The position numbers and the translations under genes were made by a program. DNA of 64,000 nt from Sipunculus nudus (taxonomy: Eukaryota; Annelida; Sipuncula; Golfingiida; Sipunculidae): contig CM049322.1 of the NCBI GenBank assembly GCA_026874595.1, forward strand, positions 37,443,340 to 37,507,339. The letters are read 5' to 3'. The notes beneath the pieces are model-generated. The model was not told the DNA's origin and searched no databases. It saw nothing but the letters and a program-made list of their open reading frames with translations. Shown here in pieces: positions 11,449 through 24,620 of the stretch (its first letter is position 1; each line of letters starts with the position of its first letter).

Positions 11449-11452
<4 letters not shown>

Positions 11453-11494
<42 letters not shown>
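11453..11494. repeat. TA microsatellite
   Basis: TA run in tandem unit 2. Confidence 0.95.
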
Positions 11495-11496
<2 letters not shown>

Positions 11497-12075
11497 CCGT
11501 AGCCTCCCTTGCAAAGTTGTAAATGACAGCAAAAATGTACCAGAATGCAGTAGTATACATACAGTTTTTCAAAATTTTCCACAAAATTTTCCACCCTCCC
11601 ACAACCTCCCCCTTCGAGGGCTTTGTCCTCTCGCATCGGCTTAATTACTGCCACCCCCCTATGTCTACTATTGCTCCCCCCCCCTGATGAATATTTCGTT
11701 TCGCCGCAAATGTCCGGTGTGTAGTGAGGTAGATCAATCGATAATGCTAAACACCATCTACTTCAAATAGACACATAGGCCTATATGTCGTATAGAATTC
11801 AGATATTTAGAGTAAGTGTACATTCTATGGCTCAAACCATAGAAATGATAATGTGTATACATACTTGGTAAACCATAGAATATATAGCATGTTTCCCAGC
11901 CTGCCTTGTGCTACACTCACGGAGGCATCGCACAAATGTTTATATTATCGTCCCGCAACACACCTAGCATGGTTGCCAGCCTGCCTAGCACAAACCCTTA
12001 ACTCATCGTCTCACAATACACCGCGCGAATCAACAACAGAGCCACGTGTCAGGATGTTTATGCGTGTTAAGTGCG

Positions 12076-12079
<4 letters not shown>

Positions 12080-12110
<31 letters not shown>

Positions 12111-12130
12111 GCCGTAGCTCTGCCATATAT

Positions 12131-12182
<52 letters not shown>
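12080..12182. repeat. Paired TA microsatellites
   Basis: As at 9,577-9,674, with the second tract expanded relative to unit 1. Confidence 0.95.
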
Positions 12183-12185
<3 letters not shown>

Positions 12186-13863
12186 GCAGCTCCCCCCCCC
12201 CCCCAGGGTTTGAGGTGCAAAAAATTGGCAAAGTTGATTTATTTTCTAAGTAAGAATTGACCAATAATTGACAGCAAAATCTATGTAGTAGTATACATAC
12301 AGTTTTTCAAAAATTTCCACACCGTGGCAGGGGGACAACCCCTCTCACACCCTTCCCCTTTACCTGTATTGATTTTTGTTCCTCTGATAGCACATATACG
12401 GGAGCACCGCTTGACTTATACTGAAGTTAGAGTCCATGATGCAGTCTCTATTTGCTCACGGTTGGCGTTTCAAGCATGATGTTCAGTATGATAATAAACG
12501 GCATTGATCAGGGGTGGAGTGAGGGACATGATGGCTAATGCTAAACACCAGCTGCTAAAGGAAGACACATGTATGTCGTGCATAATTTATATATCAGTAG
12601 AATGTGTATATTCTATGGCTCAAACTAGAGAAATGTGAATGACGTGCACATTCTTAGTAAACCATAGCATGTTTCCAAGCTTGCCTTGCTCTACGCTCAC
12701 TGAGGCATGGCACAAATGCTTCTATTATCGTCCCTTAACACACCGCACGAAATAACAACAAAGCCACATATAAGGATGTTTAGACGTATTTACACCTAGT
12801 GCTAGCTTCGAAACACAGTGATTATATACTCTTAGGTTGATTGTAAGTTAACGAAAATGATTATCCTTTTTATGCGGTGTTTTAAAGCATGCAAAAATGT
12901 GACTTACTGAATGGTTTATGGAAAAAAATATCTAATTAAAAAAGAAGTTTTTATACTCCCAAGTACAACGCCAAGGCGCGGGGCATTGCAATTGATTATT
13001 GCGCACACTGTCCTCATAAATAACTAATTTTTTTATAACCAGATGGTACACAATTACAGATTAATGAAAATAATTTTATTGCTTTTTATCTGTTGATTTT
13101 TTTTATATTTTGGTTGTTGTTTATAACATTGGGATATATGTCTGTTAAATGACATATTTGACACACATACACATAAATAAAAATAGAGAACGAGTAACAC
13201 TTTTAAGAAAGACTTATTTATTATCACATCTGACGAAGAAACATTGGAGCTTCCAAAGCTTGTGTAATAACAAATATATGTTGTAGTATATTTTAAAGGC
13301 GGCAGTCTTTCTCTGGTTTAAAAAAAGGGGCAGTACATTACCTTCGTTAATATATGTTACCTTTGCTAACCTAACATTTCTTGGCCTTTAATTCGTGTTT
13401 TTGTATAATTAATCATTTCAAATTTCAGTCAATTTAATAATTGCCTGATTCACTCAGGTAATTTATAAAATTACTATAACTTTCAGGCATTCTACAAATT
13501 GACTGAAAAAGCAGTTACTTTATTTGACACATTGACTAAAATGTAAACAGAAAGAAATCTATTGTTATGAAATTACACAGATGTAAATTACATTACCTTG
13601 CTCATACAAAATTTCAATATATGTAACATTATGTAATTGCACAGTTAAATATTTCATATAATCAAAAGCGTCTATTTAGCTTAATTCTTCTTCTTACAGT
13701 AATAAATATGTTATAACTAAATTTCTTTCGAGCTTTCAGCAGTTTTGACATAAAAATGATATGGAATATTATAACTTCAGAGACCAACAACATATACGAG
13801 TGTGTGACCTAAAAAACTTAAGGCAGCAAACGTTCCCTGGGAAACCCTTAATTTTTGGAACAA

Positions 13864-14399
13864 CCGCTGGCTATTTCACATTAAATGTTCAAGTCCTGAT
13901 TTGAATTATATAATTGAAATCTACATGAATTATTTGATTTTAGTTTTAATACCTTGGTTCTTCAATGTTATGGTAAAGAGTAAATCCTGTCATATTATGA
14001 GTCATTGTTTTAAGTTTAGTTTTATCGGAAAGATTACACTTTGTTAATATTTAAGGAAACTGTCACATTTTCGTCATAAAAATCATATTTTACAGAGTGA
14101 TATTAGAGCTTGTTTTTGTGCTAATATAACATTCTTTTATTTGACAATATGGGTATGGGGAGGTAATATGGTATGTCCATGCAGTATATTTGGAAAAGTT
14201 GGTTGGATGTCCACATAAAACGTCGCCTATGTTATGCAACATTAAAAGTTCAAGCCTTCACAGCCCTTAGCAAAATGGCGCGTGTCGCCCACTCTTGCTG
14301 TAAACGTCCTGAAGCATTGCAGCAGCCTTAAAGCAAGGCCAAAATTTGTTATGTAACTTAGGTTTGCGGCAACCTTGCTGCAGGCTTACCGGAAACTAT
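13864..14399. other. No gene seen
   Basis: AT-rich sequence between the tandem duplication and a LINE 3' end. A stretch near 14,220-14,400 is GC-richer but shows no convincing exon. Confidence 0.5.
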
Positions 14400-16850
14400 T
14401 GATTGATTGATCTTTATTTCCCTTGTATACTACAAGGAGCAATCATATACAATGCAAAGAATATAACAAACAAGAAAATTACAGGAGTAGAACATAAATA
14501 AAAGAACGATAAATGTCACGGTTTTACACAGGGACACCTAATATGTCAACCATGACCATATATCTGTGTTCAACCACACAATATAGACCATATTAGTAAC
14601 CAATGTCTTTCATATTATAAACCAATCATGATTTCATCCAGTCATATGTATTTATACAGTTTCAGTTCTAGGATCTAAGCATTTTTCAGTAATTTTGCAC
14701 TATGCTGTGCGAGTTCTGCTACAACACATATAAAATCATCATATACCTCCTCTTCCTTAAAGGGAACGGTAAGTTCCCATTCTGCTCCTAATAGAATGTT
14801 TATTATCTCATCATCAGACTTATTAAATAAATTTCCACTGTATGTGGTGCCTAAGACATCTGTCAAAGAATCCCAAAACTTATCATATAGTTCAATTAAG
14901 ATTCCACAGTGTAAAAATAAATGCTTGACCAAGTCATTATTGGTATGTTAACACAAATCACATACATTCCAAACATTTTATGTCTCTGGAACAGTTAAAA
15001 ATTTTATTAGCTGGCATATTTTGCCTTTTTATAGTTTTCTTCGTCTTGTTAAAGTATAACGGTGATAAGACCCTTTGCACAGTTATATACCTGTTAGAGT
15101 AACCCTTTATTTCCAACGATACTATTTCATTTTCGAACTGTCTGGTCATTATGCATCCTTGATAATACGGTTCCACTGTAATTTTTCAGGGAAAGTGCAA
15201 CTAATGATATAATTCTGCAATACATGTTCTAATCCATATATAACAAACATTAAAAATATGAGGAACAAAGCCTTTAAATTCAAGGTAATCTTTCAATAAG
15301 AGGAATTCAAACAATCTGTATACAAATATAGTTTTGGTTTGTGAGTGTATACCCTGGTTAACAATTCTGTAAAGAAATCTAAGTTGAAGTCGACATATTA
15401 GTGCAATCATATCACACCAACCTAATAGCCCCCTCGCGACCTCTCCATGAACTCTATTATTAAAGCTTTGTATCACTTTTGCTGCATAATTCTGAGTTCT
15501 GTTTAACATCCGTATCTCTGTCATATTTAAATTTGACCAAAGCTCAGCTCAATGTAGCATTGGAGGTAGACACATCTTCTCCCATAAGAGGGAGGAGATA
15601 ATGGGATTAAACCCATGCTCCCTTATACCTGCCCCAGATAATGCCGCTAACAAATATTTGCCCCTTTTACACATGGCTTCAGGTTTTGCTGTCGATATAA
15701 ATGATGCTGTTAATTCTATTCCAAGATGACACAGCCTGTAGGATTCTTCAATTATATTATTACCCAAACACCATAACCTTTTTAATTTGATTCTATTATT
15801 AACTGATTTAGTTTCACCAAAGACAACACATCTAATCTTTTTAATCGAGTACTGCACTCGATATCTGTTTGCATATTCATACGCCCTCATCATCATTCTG
15901 CCAATACCAGTGTCATCAGCAAGGGTTGGACTTCCAAAATTTAAACCATAATATTTTAATCCGTCGCCTTTATCGATATACTCATGTAAATCATAATTTG
16001 AAATTATATAATAAAACATTGAAAGTATTCCACCTTGCTTTATACTACGAGAAATACCAAAAGAATTTCAAAAGGAACCATTCAACATTACCATACATTT
16101 GCTGCCAACCAACCATTCTCTAAAAGGAGCCCATAGACGACCTCTAATACCAATCTTATACATTTTATATAATAATCCTTTCCACCAGACGCGGGCGAAA
16201 GCCTGAAAGCAATCGAGAAAACAGGCGTATACTTTATTACCCCTCTCGTTATAATGATGTATTATCTCTTGTAGATCAAATGACAGCATGACATTATTAC
16301 TGCTTTGTTTACATGCATAATCCTGAGCGTTTGGAAAATCATATATTGGCATTTTTTCTAACAAACGACCTAAAATAACTTCATATAGTTTATTTATACA
16401 TGGCAAAAAAGTGAGACCCCTATATGATCGCAATGACGATTTTGATTTTCTTTTGCCTTTGTGCATAAGGGTAACAATACCTCGTATTTTTACAAATGTT
16501 GTCTTTTGTACTCTAATCTTTAAACCATACTTTATTATAGTCCGTTACATGTTCATCGACACGTTTTATAAACCCATTATCATACAACGCATCTTCTTCA
16601 CTCTGTTCATTTAATAATTTTGAGAAATGCGTTTTCTACAAATTCAATAATTCATCTGGTTCATTATATAATCTTCCATCATGGTTTATCGCATGTACCG
16701 TCCTTACATTATCTTTTTTTTCTACTTCTAATAAACCTCCAAAAACGTCCAGAATCAATATCACCTTGATCACAAATATTATTGAATTCATTTTCCATAT
16801 ATTCTTCAGCTGCATGTTTAAGGCCTTTAGCAAACCTCTATCAATATGAT
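14400..16850 (-). pseudogene. Decayed LINE (non-LTR retrotransposon), reverse transcriptase and C-terminal region
   Basis: On the minus strand, successive broken frames give the expected order of a LINE ORF2. The pre-RT segment is at 16,833-16,636 (KDNVRTVHAINHDGRL). RT motifs follow at 16,466-16,068 (SYRGLTFLPCINKLYEVIL, then FLDCFQAFARVWWKGLLYKM, a degenerate FLDxxKAFDxVWH block). The catalytic loop at 15,930-15,900 reads LADDTG in place of YADD. Then comes the thumb-like VVFGETK (15,810), MLNRTQNYAAKVIQ (15,510-15,460), and a C-terminal segment LVKHLFLHCGI (14,930). Frameshifts and stops separate these pieces. The 3' end carries an (ATCA)n tail near 14,403-14,415, as in several LINE clades. 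It is a dead copy; the clade is not certain (I/Jockey-like style). Confidence 0.85.
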
Positions 16851-17600
16851 GGAATTCATATCAATTACGCATGCACTATTGCAATGACTGGGCAAATTGC
16901 TTCCAATGTTCGATACCCCCCCCCCTCCAAAAAAGTGTAATGATGCTGAAGAAAATAACTATGCGCCTAAAAATTTTCACAGAGAACAAAAAAGTGTATA
17001 AGCACAACAAATCACTATATACGGAGCATTACACCTGAGGTATATTTAGATCAGCCGCTTTCTATTAACACAGATATAAATGAACCAACGGTTTCTTTTT
17101 TCACATATAATGACTCAGAATTATTTGGTTCCGAGCATGATAATTAAGTTTCATTTTCCGCTTTTGTCACTTCTGAGAAACTAGATATATATCCTGCTCT
17201 TAGTATTGTTTGTTTAACAAAGGCACTGTATTAAGTCATGTTAATGTTCGTAGTATATTACCAACAACAGAAATAATTCGTCTCTTATGTTACTGTTTTA
17301 ACCTCACGTCTTATCTTTAACAGAGACGTTGCTCGACAATCTTGTTTTAGATTCAGAGATACAAATAGAGAATTACACAGAATTTTAAATGTGATAGGGA
17401 TCGTCATGGGAGAGTTGTTATCCCTTATGTTCTCTCATCTCTAAACCTCAACAGGTTACTTTCCACTTATATAGTCTTAAAAGTGTATGGGTTAAAATAG
17501 TTTTAGGAAAGTAACCCGTTTTGATTGGTTGCAAAAATAGGGACCGCCCTGTTCTACTTCTCTTTATATCGATGATATACTCATTTATTTCCTTATTCTC
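16851..17600. other. No gene seen; possible LINE flank
   Basis: AT-rich sequence with a C8 run near 16,917. Weak fragments suggest old retroelement sequence but no motif is firm. Confidence 0.35.
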
Positions 17601-18560
17601 TTAAGTCATGCAAAATGTTGTTTTATTTGGGGATTTCAATGATTAAGCATATTAGATCGACATGAAAGAATATTCAGCTTTAAGCAGGTTTTTGTCAGAC
17701 ACCCCTAATGGTAAGATTGACTCAGATAAATTAAACGATTATTTTAGTTCGATCGGAAAAAAATAGCAAAGATTTTCCAGTGAATGAGTTTAATTGCAAT
17801 CCCATTGTAATCTCACGTTCTGAATCCCTTAAGTTTAACACTTTATCCATACCGTTTGTATTGTCACATCTATTGGAACTGGAATATAGTATAACAGAAG
17901 ATATATTGGGAATGTCTGGTAAAACCCTGCAGACTGGCAGACCGCTATGCGTCTGCACATTCAGTTAGTAAAGTTATTGAATTAATACAGGCACAAATTA
18001 ATATTGCTTTAAACTGATTTAGCAATAATGGACTGCGTATCAATTCTCAAAATCCACAATTGTACTTTTTGGAACTTAATCGAAAACTGAACACCATCAT
18101 CAAAGTATTTTGTTAAATAATGTTCAATAATGGCACCAGTGAATCATTATAAATGAGATGTTTATATCTATTCTGGTTTTTAATGGAAAGTTTGATACAA
18201 TCGCATATAAACCTGGTCATCTTTTTGGACTAAGTCAGATTTTAGATACCACGAGATTAATATAATTAAACCTTGCTTTCATTCAGAGTCACAAAGATTA
18301 CTGCATATCTGATTAAGGTAGCTCTTTCAAAACTCATCTATCACCAATTCAAATTAAGGCTGCTCGAATTGTTTCTAGAACTTTTAATACTGTCGTTTCC
18401 ATTCTGTCACTTATTCAAATGTTTGGTTGGATGAATGTTCATCAAAGATACCAATATTTTGTTTCCTTAACCGTTTAAAATGACTGACTGGTGATGCACC
18501 TAGTAAGTTTATACATGCGTTCAACTTTGTTAACAGTTCATAACAAAATCGCTTTTCTCA
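17600..18560 (+). pseudogene. Decayed LINE fragment, internally deleted
   Basis: Plus-strand pieces match non-LTR ORF2. LNDYFSSIGKKIAKIFPV (about 17,731-17,785) and LKFNTLSIPFVLSHLLELE (about 17,830-17,890) precede RT in such ORFs, but sequence then jumps to a post-catalytic-loop segment (SKVIELIQAQINIAL at about 17,965-18,015, NNGLRIN after it). The core RT fingers and palm are therefore missing. Stops and frameshifts are frequent. It lies in the same orientation as the fragment at 19,340. Confidence 0.65.
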
Positions 18561-19339
18561 AATAATGAATTTATATTATCCAAAACCAAGAAAAAAATAA
18601 ATAAATAAAATAAAAGAATCTTTTAAAAGTCATAGAAATGCCGGGCCAAGCAAATGAAATGTAAAAACTTCTTATAATATAAGCCACATTAAATATTTGT
18701 ACAAGCAGTTAATTCCGTTAATTTATGAATCTATAGTCTGGTCACTTTCTCTAAAATGTAGAAATAAGTGCTTACAAACGAATCGTCTACTATTATGAAC
18801 GGGCTGACTTAAATGGGTTAAGGAAATCCCTCAGAATGGCACCATGAAAAATTGGTTTTGACATTTATGATAATTTTTCAGACATTCTAGATTTATACAG
18901 TGGTATCATTAATTCTGCTGTCCACACAGAGAGGAGCTAATAAGACCTAGAGATAAACCATTGAAAACTAATTAACCCAAAAGGTTAATTGGAAATCGAA
19001 AAGGTTATGGACAAGGTTAACATGTTCTTAGTAGGACGCGCATTACAAAAGAATAAGAAACGTGACCGTTAAAGAAAACAGAATAAAGCATGCTAATTTC
19101 ATGCTAAAATAAATACAGCAATGGTTGACAAAGCTACAGAGGTATAGTATTGGTGGAAATGATCCAATTCACCATTCGGGAACATATATGTAAATGGTAT
19201 TCCACCAAAAGAACGCGAAGGCAAATACGTCACGGATGATAAAGAAAAGGAAAGATAATTAAAAAATTACTTCGCATCATAATGTAATGTGGAAACACAG
19301 CGTCAGAATCTGCCTACAGTCCTGTCATTGTGTAGTGAT

Positions 19340-20705
19340 AAGTCCATTTGATTCTTTTTAGTGTACGAACACGAAGTACATAAAGTAATGCGCGAGGTTA
19401 AGCTCAACAAGGCAACATGGAATTTGTGGAATCAGTATCTATATTGTAAAGAATTCTTCTGTAAAGCATTCTGTAAATTTTTCAACGACTCTGTACAAAT
19501 TGGTGAGTTTCCGCATGAATGGAAAAAAGGCTTGTGTAACACCAGTTTATAAAAGGCTGAACGTCATCTTATTAAGATCTACAGGTCCATCCCTTTTATA
19601 AATAACGTGTAAAAAGTATTTGAGAAAATCATTTCTAACAGATTATACGACTTCATCGTGAGGAATCATCTTTTATCAAAAATTCTGGATACAGACAAAA
19701 ATTATTTTGTCTGTGCTTTTGACAGGGTGTAACATCAGGACTTTAACACCAAATGGAAAACCTCGGTGTAACACAAAATGGAAAACCTCGGTGTAACAAG
19801 CTTTTCAGAAGCTATCTCGCAGATAGATTACAATGCGTGTTATTATGAGGGGTTAGCTCAAATTTCACAATGGTTAAATCGGGTGTGTCACAAGAGTCAA
19901 TGTCAGGTCCACTACTGTTTTTAATCTATACGAACGACATTCACTGGTAAATAGAGTATAACATTAGATTTTATGCAGACATGTGCCGTAAACCACTGTA
20001 GAAAATCCCGATGCGTCCGCAGCCTCTTTAAACCGGGATCTTGACCGTATTGGTCAGTCGGCCCGACAGTGACAACTCAAGTTCAGTGCCAACAAAACCA
20101 AGGTTATTTGTTTCTCTAACAAAGGCGATTCCTCCCCCCCTTTATTCTTTAACGAACAGCAAATGACGGAGACTACCAGTTTAACTCACTTGAGGATTAT
20201 ATATTTACAGAAAATCTCTCTTAGTCTGAATACACTAATAAAATCAGCCTGAAGGCTTCAAAAGGCTTGACTTATTTAAATATTATAAATAGAGTTTATC
20301 CTTGTAAGTTTTAGAAACATTAAACAAATCAATGATACGATCGCAGCTCTCCCTTTCAACAACTGCTTAATACATCATCGCAAAAAATTGGAGAGCATTC
20401 ATAGGGAGTCAGCCTTAGGATGCACGGGGCAATGCGCACAACCAGCTTTCTCTAACTAGAGGCTGAACTTGGCTGGATTAGTTTACGGAGAAGGCAGGAG
20501 CTCCTTGTTCTTCTCTCTCTCTCTCTCTCTTTTTTTTTACAAAATTATAAACAGAACAGAATATTTGACAGAATTGATTCAAAAAGATATTAAAAGTTGT
20601 ACAACTTACAGTTTACATGATAGTGACGCATTGGGTATCCGAATATTTAAAAATGTAATTTTGCAAAATTTTGAATCAGCTTTTAAAGGATTTACGAAAT
20701 GAAAA
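19340..20705 (+). pseudogene. Decayed LINE reverse transcriptase fragment
   Basis: The plus strand starts with a typical pre-RT block (VHKVMREVKLNKATWN, then FCKFFNDSVQIGEFPHEWKK at 19,361-19,550). It continues with broken RT pieces and then the strongly diagnostic LNRDLDRIGQ and LKFSANKTKVICFSNKGDSS (about 20,030-20,135), followed by C-terminal fragments ending near YLTELIQKDIKSCTTYSL (20,550-20,640). Multiple stops and frameshifts and a short internal deletion make it a relic. A CT microsatellite at about 20,514-20,530 lies within it. Confidence 0.8.
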
Positions 20706-20870
20706 GAAGTATGTCTTTATTAAAAAAAACCTTGAACAGAAAAATCTTTATTACACACAATCGTATAAATAATGTAACATGCAAATTCAGGTAGATTGAA
20801 ACCCGGTTTTTAAATTATAATTTACTTCTGATAATTCTGAAATTTCTTGCACCATTAACTATACCTTATT
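20706..20870. other. Short AT-rich interval
   Basis: No feature seen. Confidence 0.4.
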
Positions 20871-21960
20871 TCCTTGAATAGACGCCCAGGAGTTTATTTT
20901 TTTCAGGCGTTTCTTTCACCCGGCGTCTAAACAAGGCTGGCTTCTGTTAAAGGCCGGCGTTTATTAAAAAAAAGCAGCATCAGGCTCATCAGACAAAACT
21001 TAAAAAAAGAACACTTCAGAAGCATAAACCCATCGATTACTGCTCAGGGACACAGGTGAAAACTTCGCCGGTACAAGAATTGTGTTTATAAAATTACTTA
21101 CACGCAATAGGGAAATGGGACAAGCGCAACTCCACAATCACGCACCATAATAAGAGTTTAGGGGAATCACGACAAGAGATTGCAGTTTTCAACAAGAAAC
21201 TGTCTGCCCCGGCCTCTCGAAACCCCGGTGTTTCATGTGGCTGGTCCAATTATTTTACACTACGTGCACTTGGTAACATTGTTTCCCTCTGAACACGGGA
21301 TGGCTCTTCCAGTAAATGTTCACCACGTACAACTGGCAACAATGGTTCCATCGATATACGTTGGTACTTGTAAAGGCACAGCGTAATTCATTTTCATACA
21401 CTTTCCTCTCGTCTTTTAACTGATTCAGCTTGAAACAGCGTATTCAAGCGTTTACGACCTTCTATACACGAAACACGGGATGGCCCTTCAATTAAATGTA
21501 CACCTCATACAACTGGTTATAATGGTTCCATCGAAATGGGTGGGGGGGGGGGGGGGGGGAGGGGGTTGGTACGTATAACGGCAGTGGTATGTAAAATTTA
21601 CTGCCGAGAATATTTCACTGAATTTATAATTGTCAACAAGAGTAACTACTTTTTTTTACATAAATATTATCTCAGATGCGTGGTTTTAGTAACACTTGGG
21701 ACGCACTTAAAAGCGCTTCAAAAATGAAAGAAAGGAGCGCTATTTGGCTTGACAGTAGCATCAAACTGTACCCTTTCACACCATCACTTTCATGCTGAAC
21801 AAGAGATATGTGCCCAAACGTATTTGAGCAGTTGTGTTCAACCAGAGGTAGACGCTCACCGTACCAAGTTGTACGTGGTACTAATTTTACTTAGCTTGAC
21901 AGCACTAATAGTGTTGGCCTTTATTAGTTTAGCGTTTATTAGAACCGGTGATCGGCTTTA
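20871..21960. repeat. Possible repeat element with GGCGTTTATT-type ends
   Basis: AATAGACGCCCAGG at the left and AGCGTTTATTAGAACC at the right are roughly inverted, and GGCGTTTATTA also occurs internally at about 20,955. This looks like an element with subterminal repeats, but ends and target duplication are not clear. The open frame at 21,749-21,961 has one hydrophobic segment (YVVLILLSLTALIVLAFI) but no start context, splice sites or family, and probably is not a gene. Confidence 0.3.
21292..21534 (+). repeat. Two 63-bp direct repeats, period 180
   Basis: ACACGGGATGGCTCTTCCAG at 21,294 and ACACGGGATGGCCCTTCAAT at 21,474 begin segments that stay alignable to AATGGTTCCATCGA at 21,341 and 21,521. 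A G-rich run (21,541-21,566) follows the second one. Confidence 0.8.
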
Positions 21961-23097
21961 ATCATAATGGACAAATCGAGACCACATAGGTGTCTCTTAT
22001 GGAAACAGGCATACACATCTGAAAAAAAGCAAAGATTTATAGAGTGCTGCTTGAGGTTGCACTGACGTAGCGGCGTGCCTGGAGATTTTGTGTAGGTATT
22101 TGAAAGGACAGAGCCGAATGCAATACCGCACTTCAAGACTCTCGTAAATAATACAGAATGCAACAGAGCAGTTTCCCATTATACCATGGTATCTATTAAT
22201 TGATCCATTTAGCCATTTTATGACACCAGTTATGTAAATTTAGAGTGATCATTAGCGCAACAGTGAAACAGCCAGTAAATGATGTTAATGTTAAAATTCT
22301 GCAGATTCCAATGAAAACAAGTTATTAACAGGAAAACCAATCACACAAAATATGTATTTCTGGGTTGAATTAAGTATTGAATAGTTCTAGGAGCTAGGAA
22401 AATATCATAAATGTTCCGGAACAGGGTAGATATATTTTGAATGGACAAAGATGGCTGCAGAATAGTTCGGTCTAGCCGTAAGCCAAAATAGTGATTTCGT
22501 ATTTTTTGCCCGTTTTCACGCAAAGTGGGTCCACAAAAATGCTCCAAACGGTCGATACAGCCCATTTTTTACTGTCAAAGCTACTGTTACTGATATTGTA
22601 GTGTTTGGTGAAACTGGGAAAATGTTCAATTTCGAGTTGATAAAAGGGCTTATCAACGGAAAGTGTCACAGCCGTTAGGCAGACACGGTTGCCGCTTATG
22701 GCAGGGGGCCAAAACGAGTAGAGAGATGAATTACATGTACATCATCTTATGTATATGTTGGAAAATCAGCGCCACGAACTGCCAAAGAAGGATGACTCGT
22801 ATCGGGTCTTCGAAGTGTCACATCTGTGTCATCACAGGCTATGTACCAATATCTCACTTTTAAGGCTCGAGAAACATGAAACGAACCTAGAAAGGAATCA
22901 CTGTAAGATTCAGGGACGGTCCACCCAAAACCACAGGCCGGTTTGCTTGTTTAAGCTGTATGACAAGATCAAAGAAACTCAGATAATTTTTAAAAATTAT
23001 ATATTTATCAAATCAAACTGTACATACATTTGCGTATTCAATGTAATTATGCAACGTACGGTAATAATAACGTACGTTGATCTTTAATAAGCATAAT
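21961..23097. other. No gene seen
   Basis: Short open frames only (for example 22,341-22,565 and 22,749-23,087), with no splice context or recognisable domain. Confidence 0.45.
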
Positions 23098-24620
23098 TTA
23101 GGTCATTCTACGCTGCATTGGAATGGATGGGGTTTTGGTATTTGCAGTCAATTTCCATGTCCTGACATCACCATCATAATGTTCATACGCAGCCTTGTGT
23201 TCCGCTGTACACCTGAGAGGCAAGTCCCACGATAACCCCTTTTGTAGCTTTCCTTGTGGCACTTTGCTCTCTCCTTGATGACACCAGAATTGTACAGGAA
23301 GTCCGCGGCTAAATGGGCTACGATGTCTCCATCGGTCACCACGTTTCGAGGCTTTACACCTGATGCTGTCAGCTTTGTCAGTGACTGCAGCGTCCATTCC
23401 TCCTCATTCCCTGTAAACACATTAAGTAGCGTGTTTTAACAATCGTTTTAGAGATGGAACATCTATTTATTATAGCACACTGTCTCAGATGTTAACTTCC
23501 TTCCAACCCCCACCATCCCAACCCGACATGCATGCATGCACATTCATTCATTCATCTATTACTTCTGGCCACTGCCGCTATGCAGCTTACTCTAAAGCCT
23601 GCAAAAAACCTACTTAGGCTACATTTACTTGATAATCTGCCAATCTGGTAGTTGTATTTTAAAAATGCGCAATATCAGGATATGCTTATAAGTTGGTACA
23701 TGTTGGCCTTTGTTTTTTTTTTTATGAAATTGCATAAAATGTTTAGAGTTTGTATTGTTTTCGCTTAATTCGGTTAACTGTGCTGTTAACTGCTAATATA
23801 CTATAATTTGGGAACTTTTTTAAGGGTACGTACCAATGACGGCATCTTCCTGCAGTGTGGCGGTGTATTCCTCATGGTTAGCGTATGTTCTCTGGCCGAG
23901 TTTTCCGCGCCAAAAGACGTCCGCACTGACAAAGTTTGTTCTGGTTGCTCACTGCAATGATTATCTTTTTACCTGTTGTCTGCTCACATAAACTTTGAGT
24001 CACTTGTGTGTCCTCCTGTAATGGTGATTTCCCTTATTTGGAATAGATGGGGTTATTGTATCTGCAGTCAATTTCTATGTCGTGAGGTGCATCCTTTTGC
24101 AGTCCTTTCATTATATTAATTTCTCGTAATTCTATGTGAATTCTTGTCATGTCAGCCTCATTTTCATGCACTAGCAAATCGCCAAGCACATTTGCGTTTC
24201 TCCGCAGGTGCCACACTGGCTGGCGGTATGTTAATTGAAGCTAAAATCGTCGTGAGTCACTGTGTCGAGATGCTTGAGTGGTCTAGGCCTACCTGTGCCA
24301 TTCCGTTGATGTCGGCTGCCTTTGGAACAAAAGATTGAGTATTTAGTAGCATAACAGCATGCGTCACATTTCAGCCTCTCCCGACAGGCCAGTTCGCGCT
24401 GCTGCTCACAGTCAACGTCAAAGCTAAGGCGGCCGGGACATGTCGGCGAATCATTCATATGCCCTGCATATTCTTTAGCAAACAGGTTTTAGGTCTTTTC
24501 TGCATGCCAGATGCGATAACTGTCCATTTCGTTCCCATCTAATACCAAGCGAAATTTTAGTCTGGAAGGTTGGCGCAAAAGGCGGCCCTCACATGTCGGC
24601 TAAGTTCCATAGCGGTCACA
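23098..24620 (-). pseudogene. Mutator-like (MULE) transposase, decayed, with an apparent intron
   Basis: Minus-strand frames run in the order seen in the Mutator-like transposase domain proteins abundant in bivalves. An N-terminal block (YRIWHAEKT near 24,520) precedes a Cys-bearing region (CPGRLSFD, then RERLKCDACCYATK, 24,440-24,350). Next come NEADMTRIHIELREINIMKG and HDIEIDCRYNNPIYS (24,170-24,040), then TTGKKIIIAVSNQNKLC (about 23,975-23,925). A donor ATTG|GTACGT at 23,834/23,833 and an acceptor TGTTTACAG at 23,411 suggest a 420-bp intron. After it comes EEWTLQSLTKLTASGVKPRN with VVTDGD (23,405-23,325), and then an EHKAAYEHYDGD segment (about 23,195-23,160). A stop after NNPIYSK and several frameshifts mark it as dead. 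Family placement rests on remembered motif order, not a search. Confidence 0.65.

Larger units (their letters stand above)
11351..13863 (+). repeat. 2.5-kb tandem duplication, unit 2
   Basis: Near-identical second unit, slightly longer because of TA-tract growth. The junctions share only AAC, so the duplication used about 3 bp of microhomology. All open frames here duplicate those of unit 1 and reflect TA repeats or repeat P. Confidence 0.95.
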
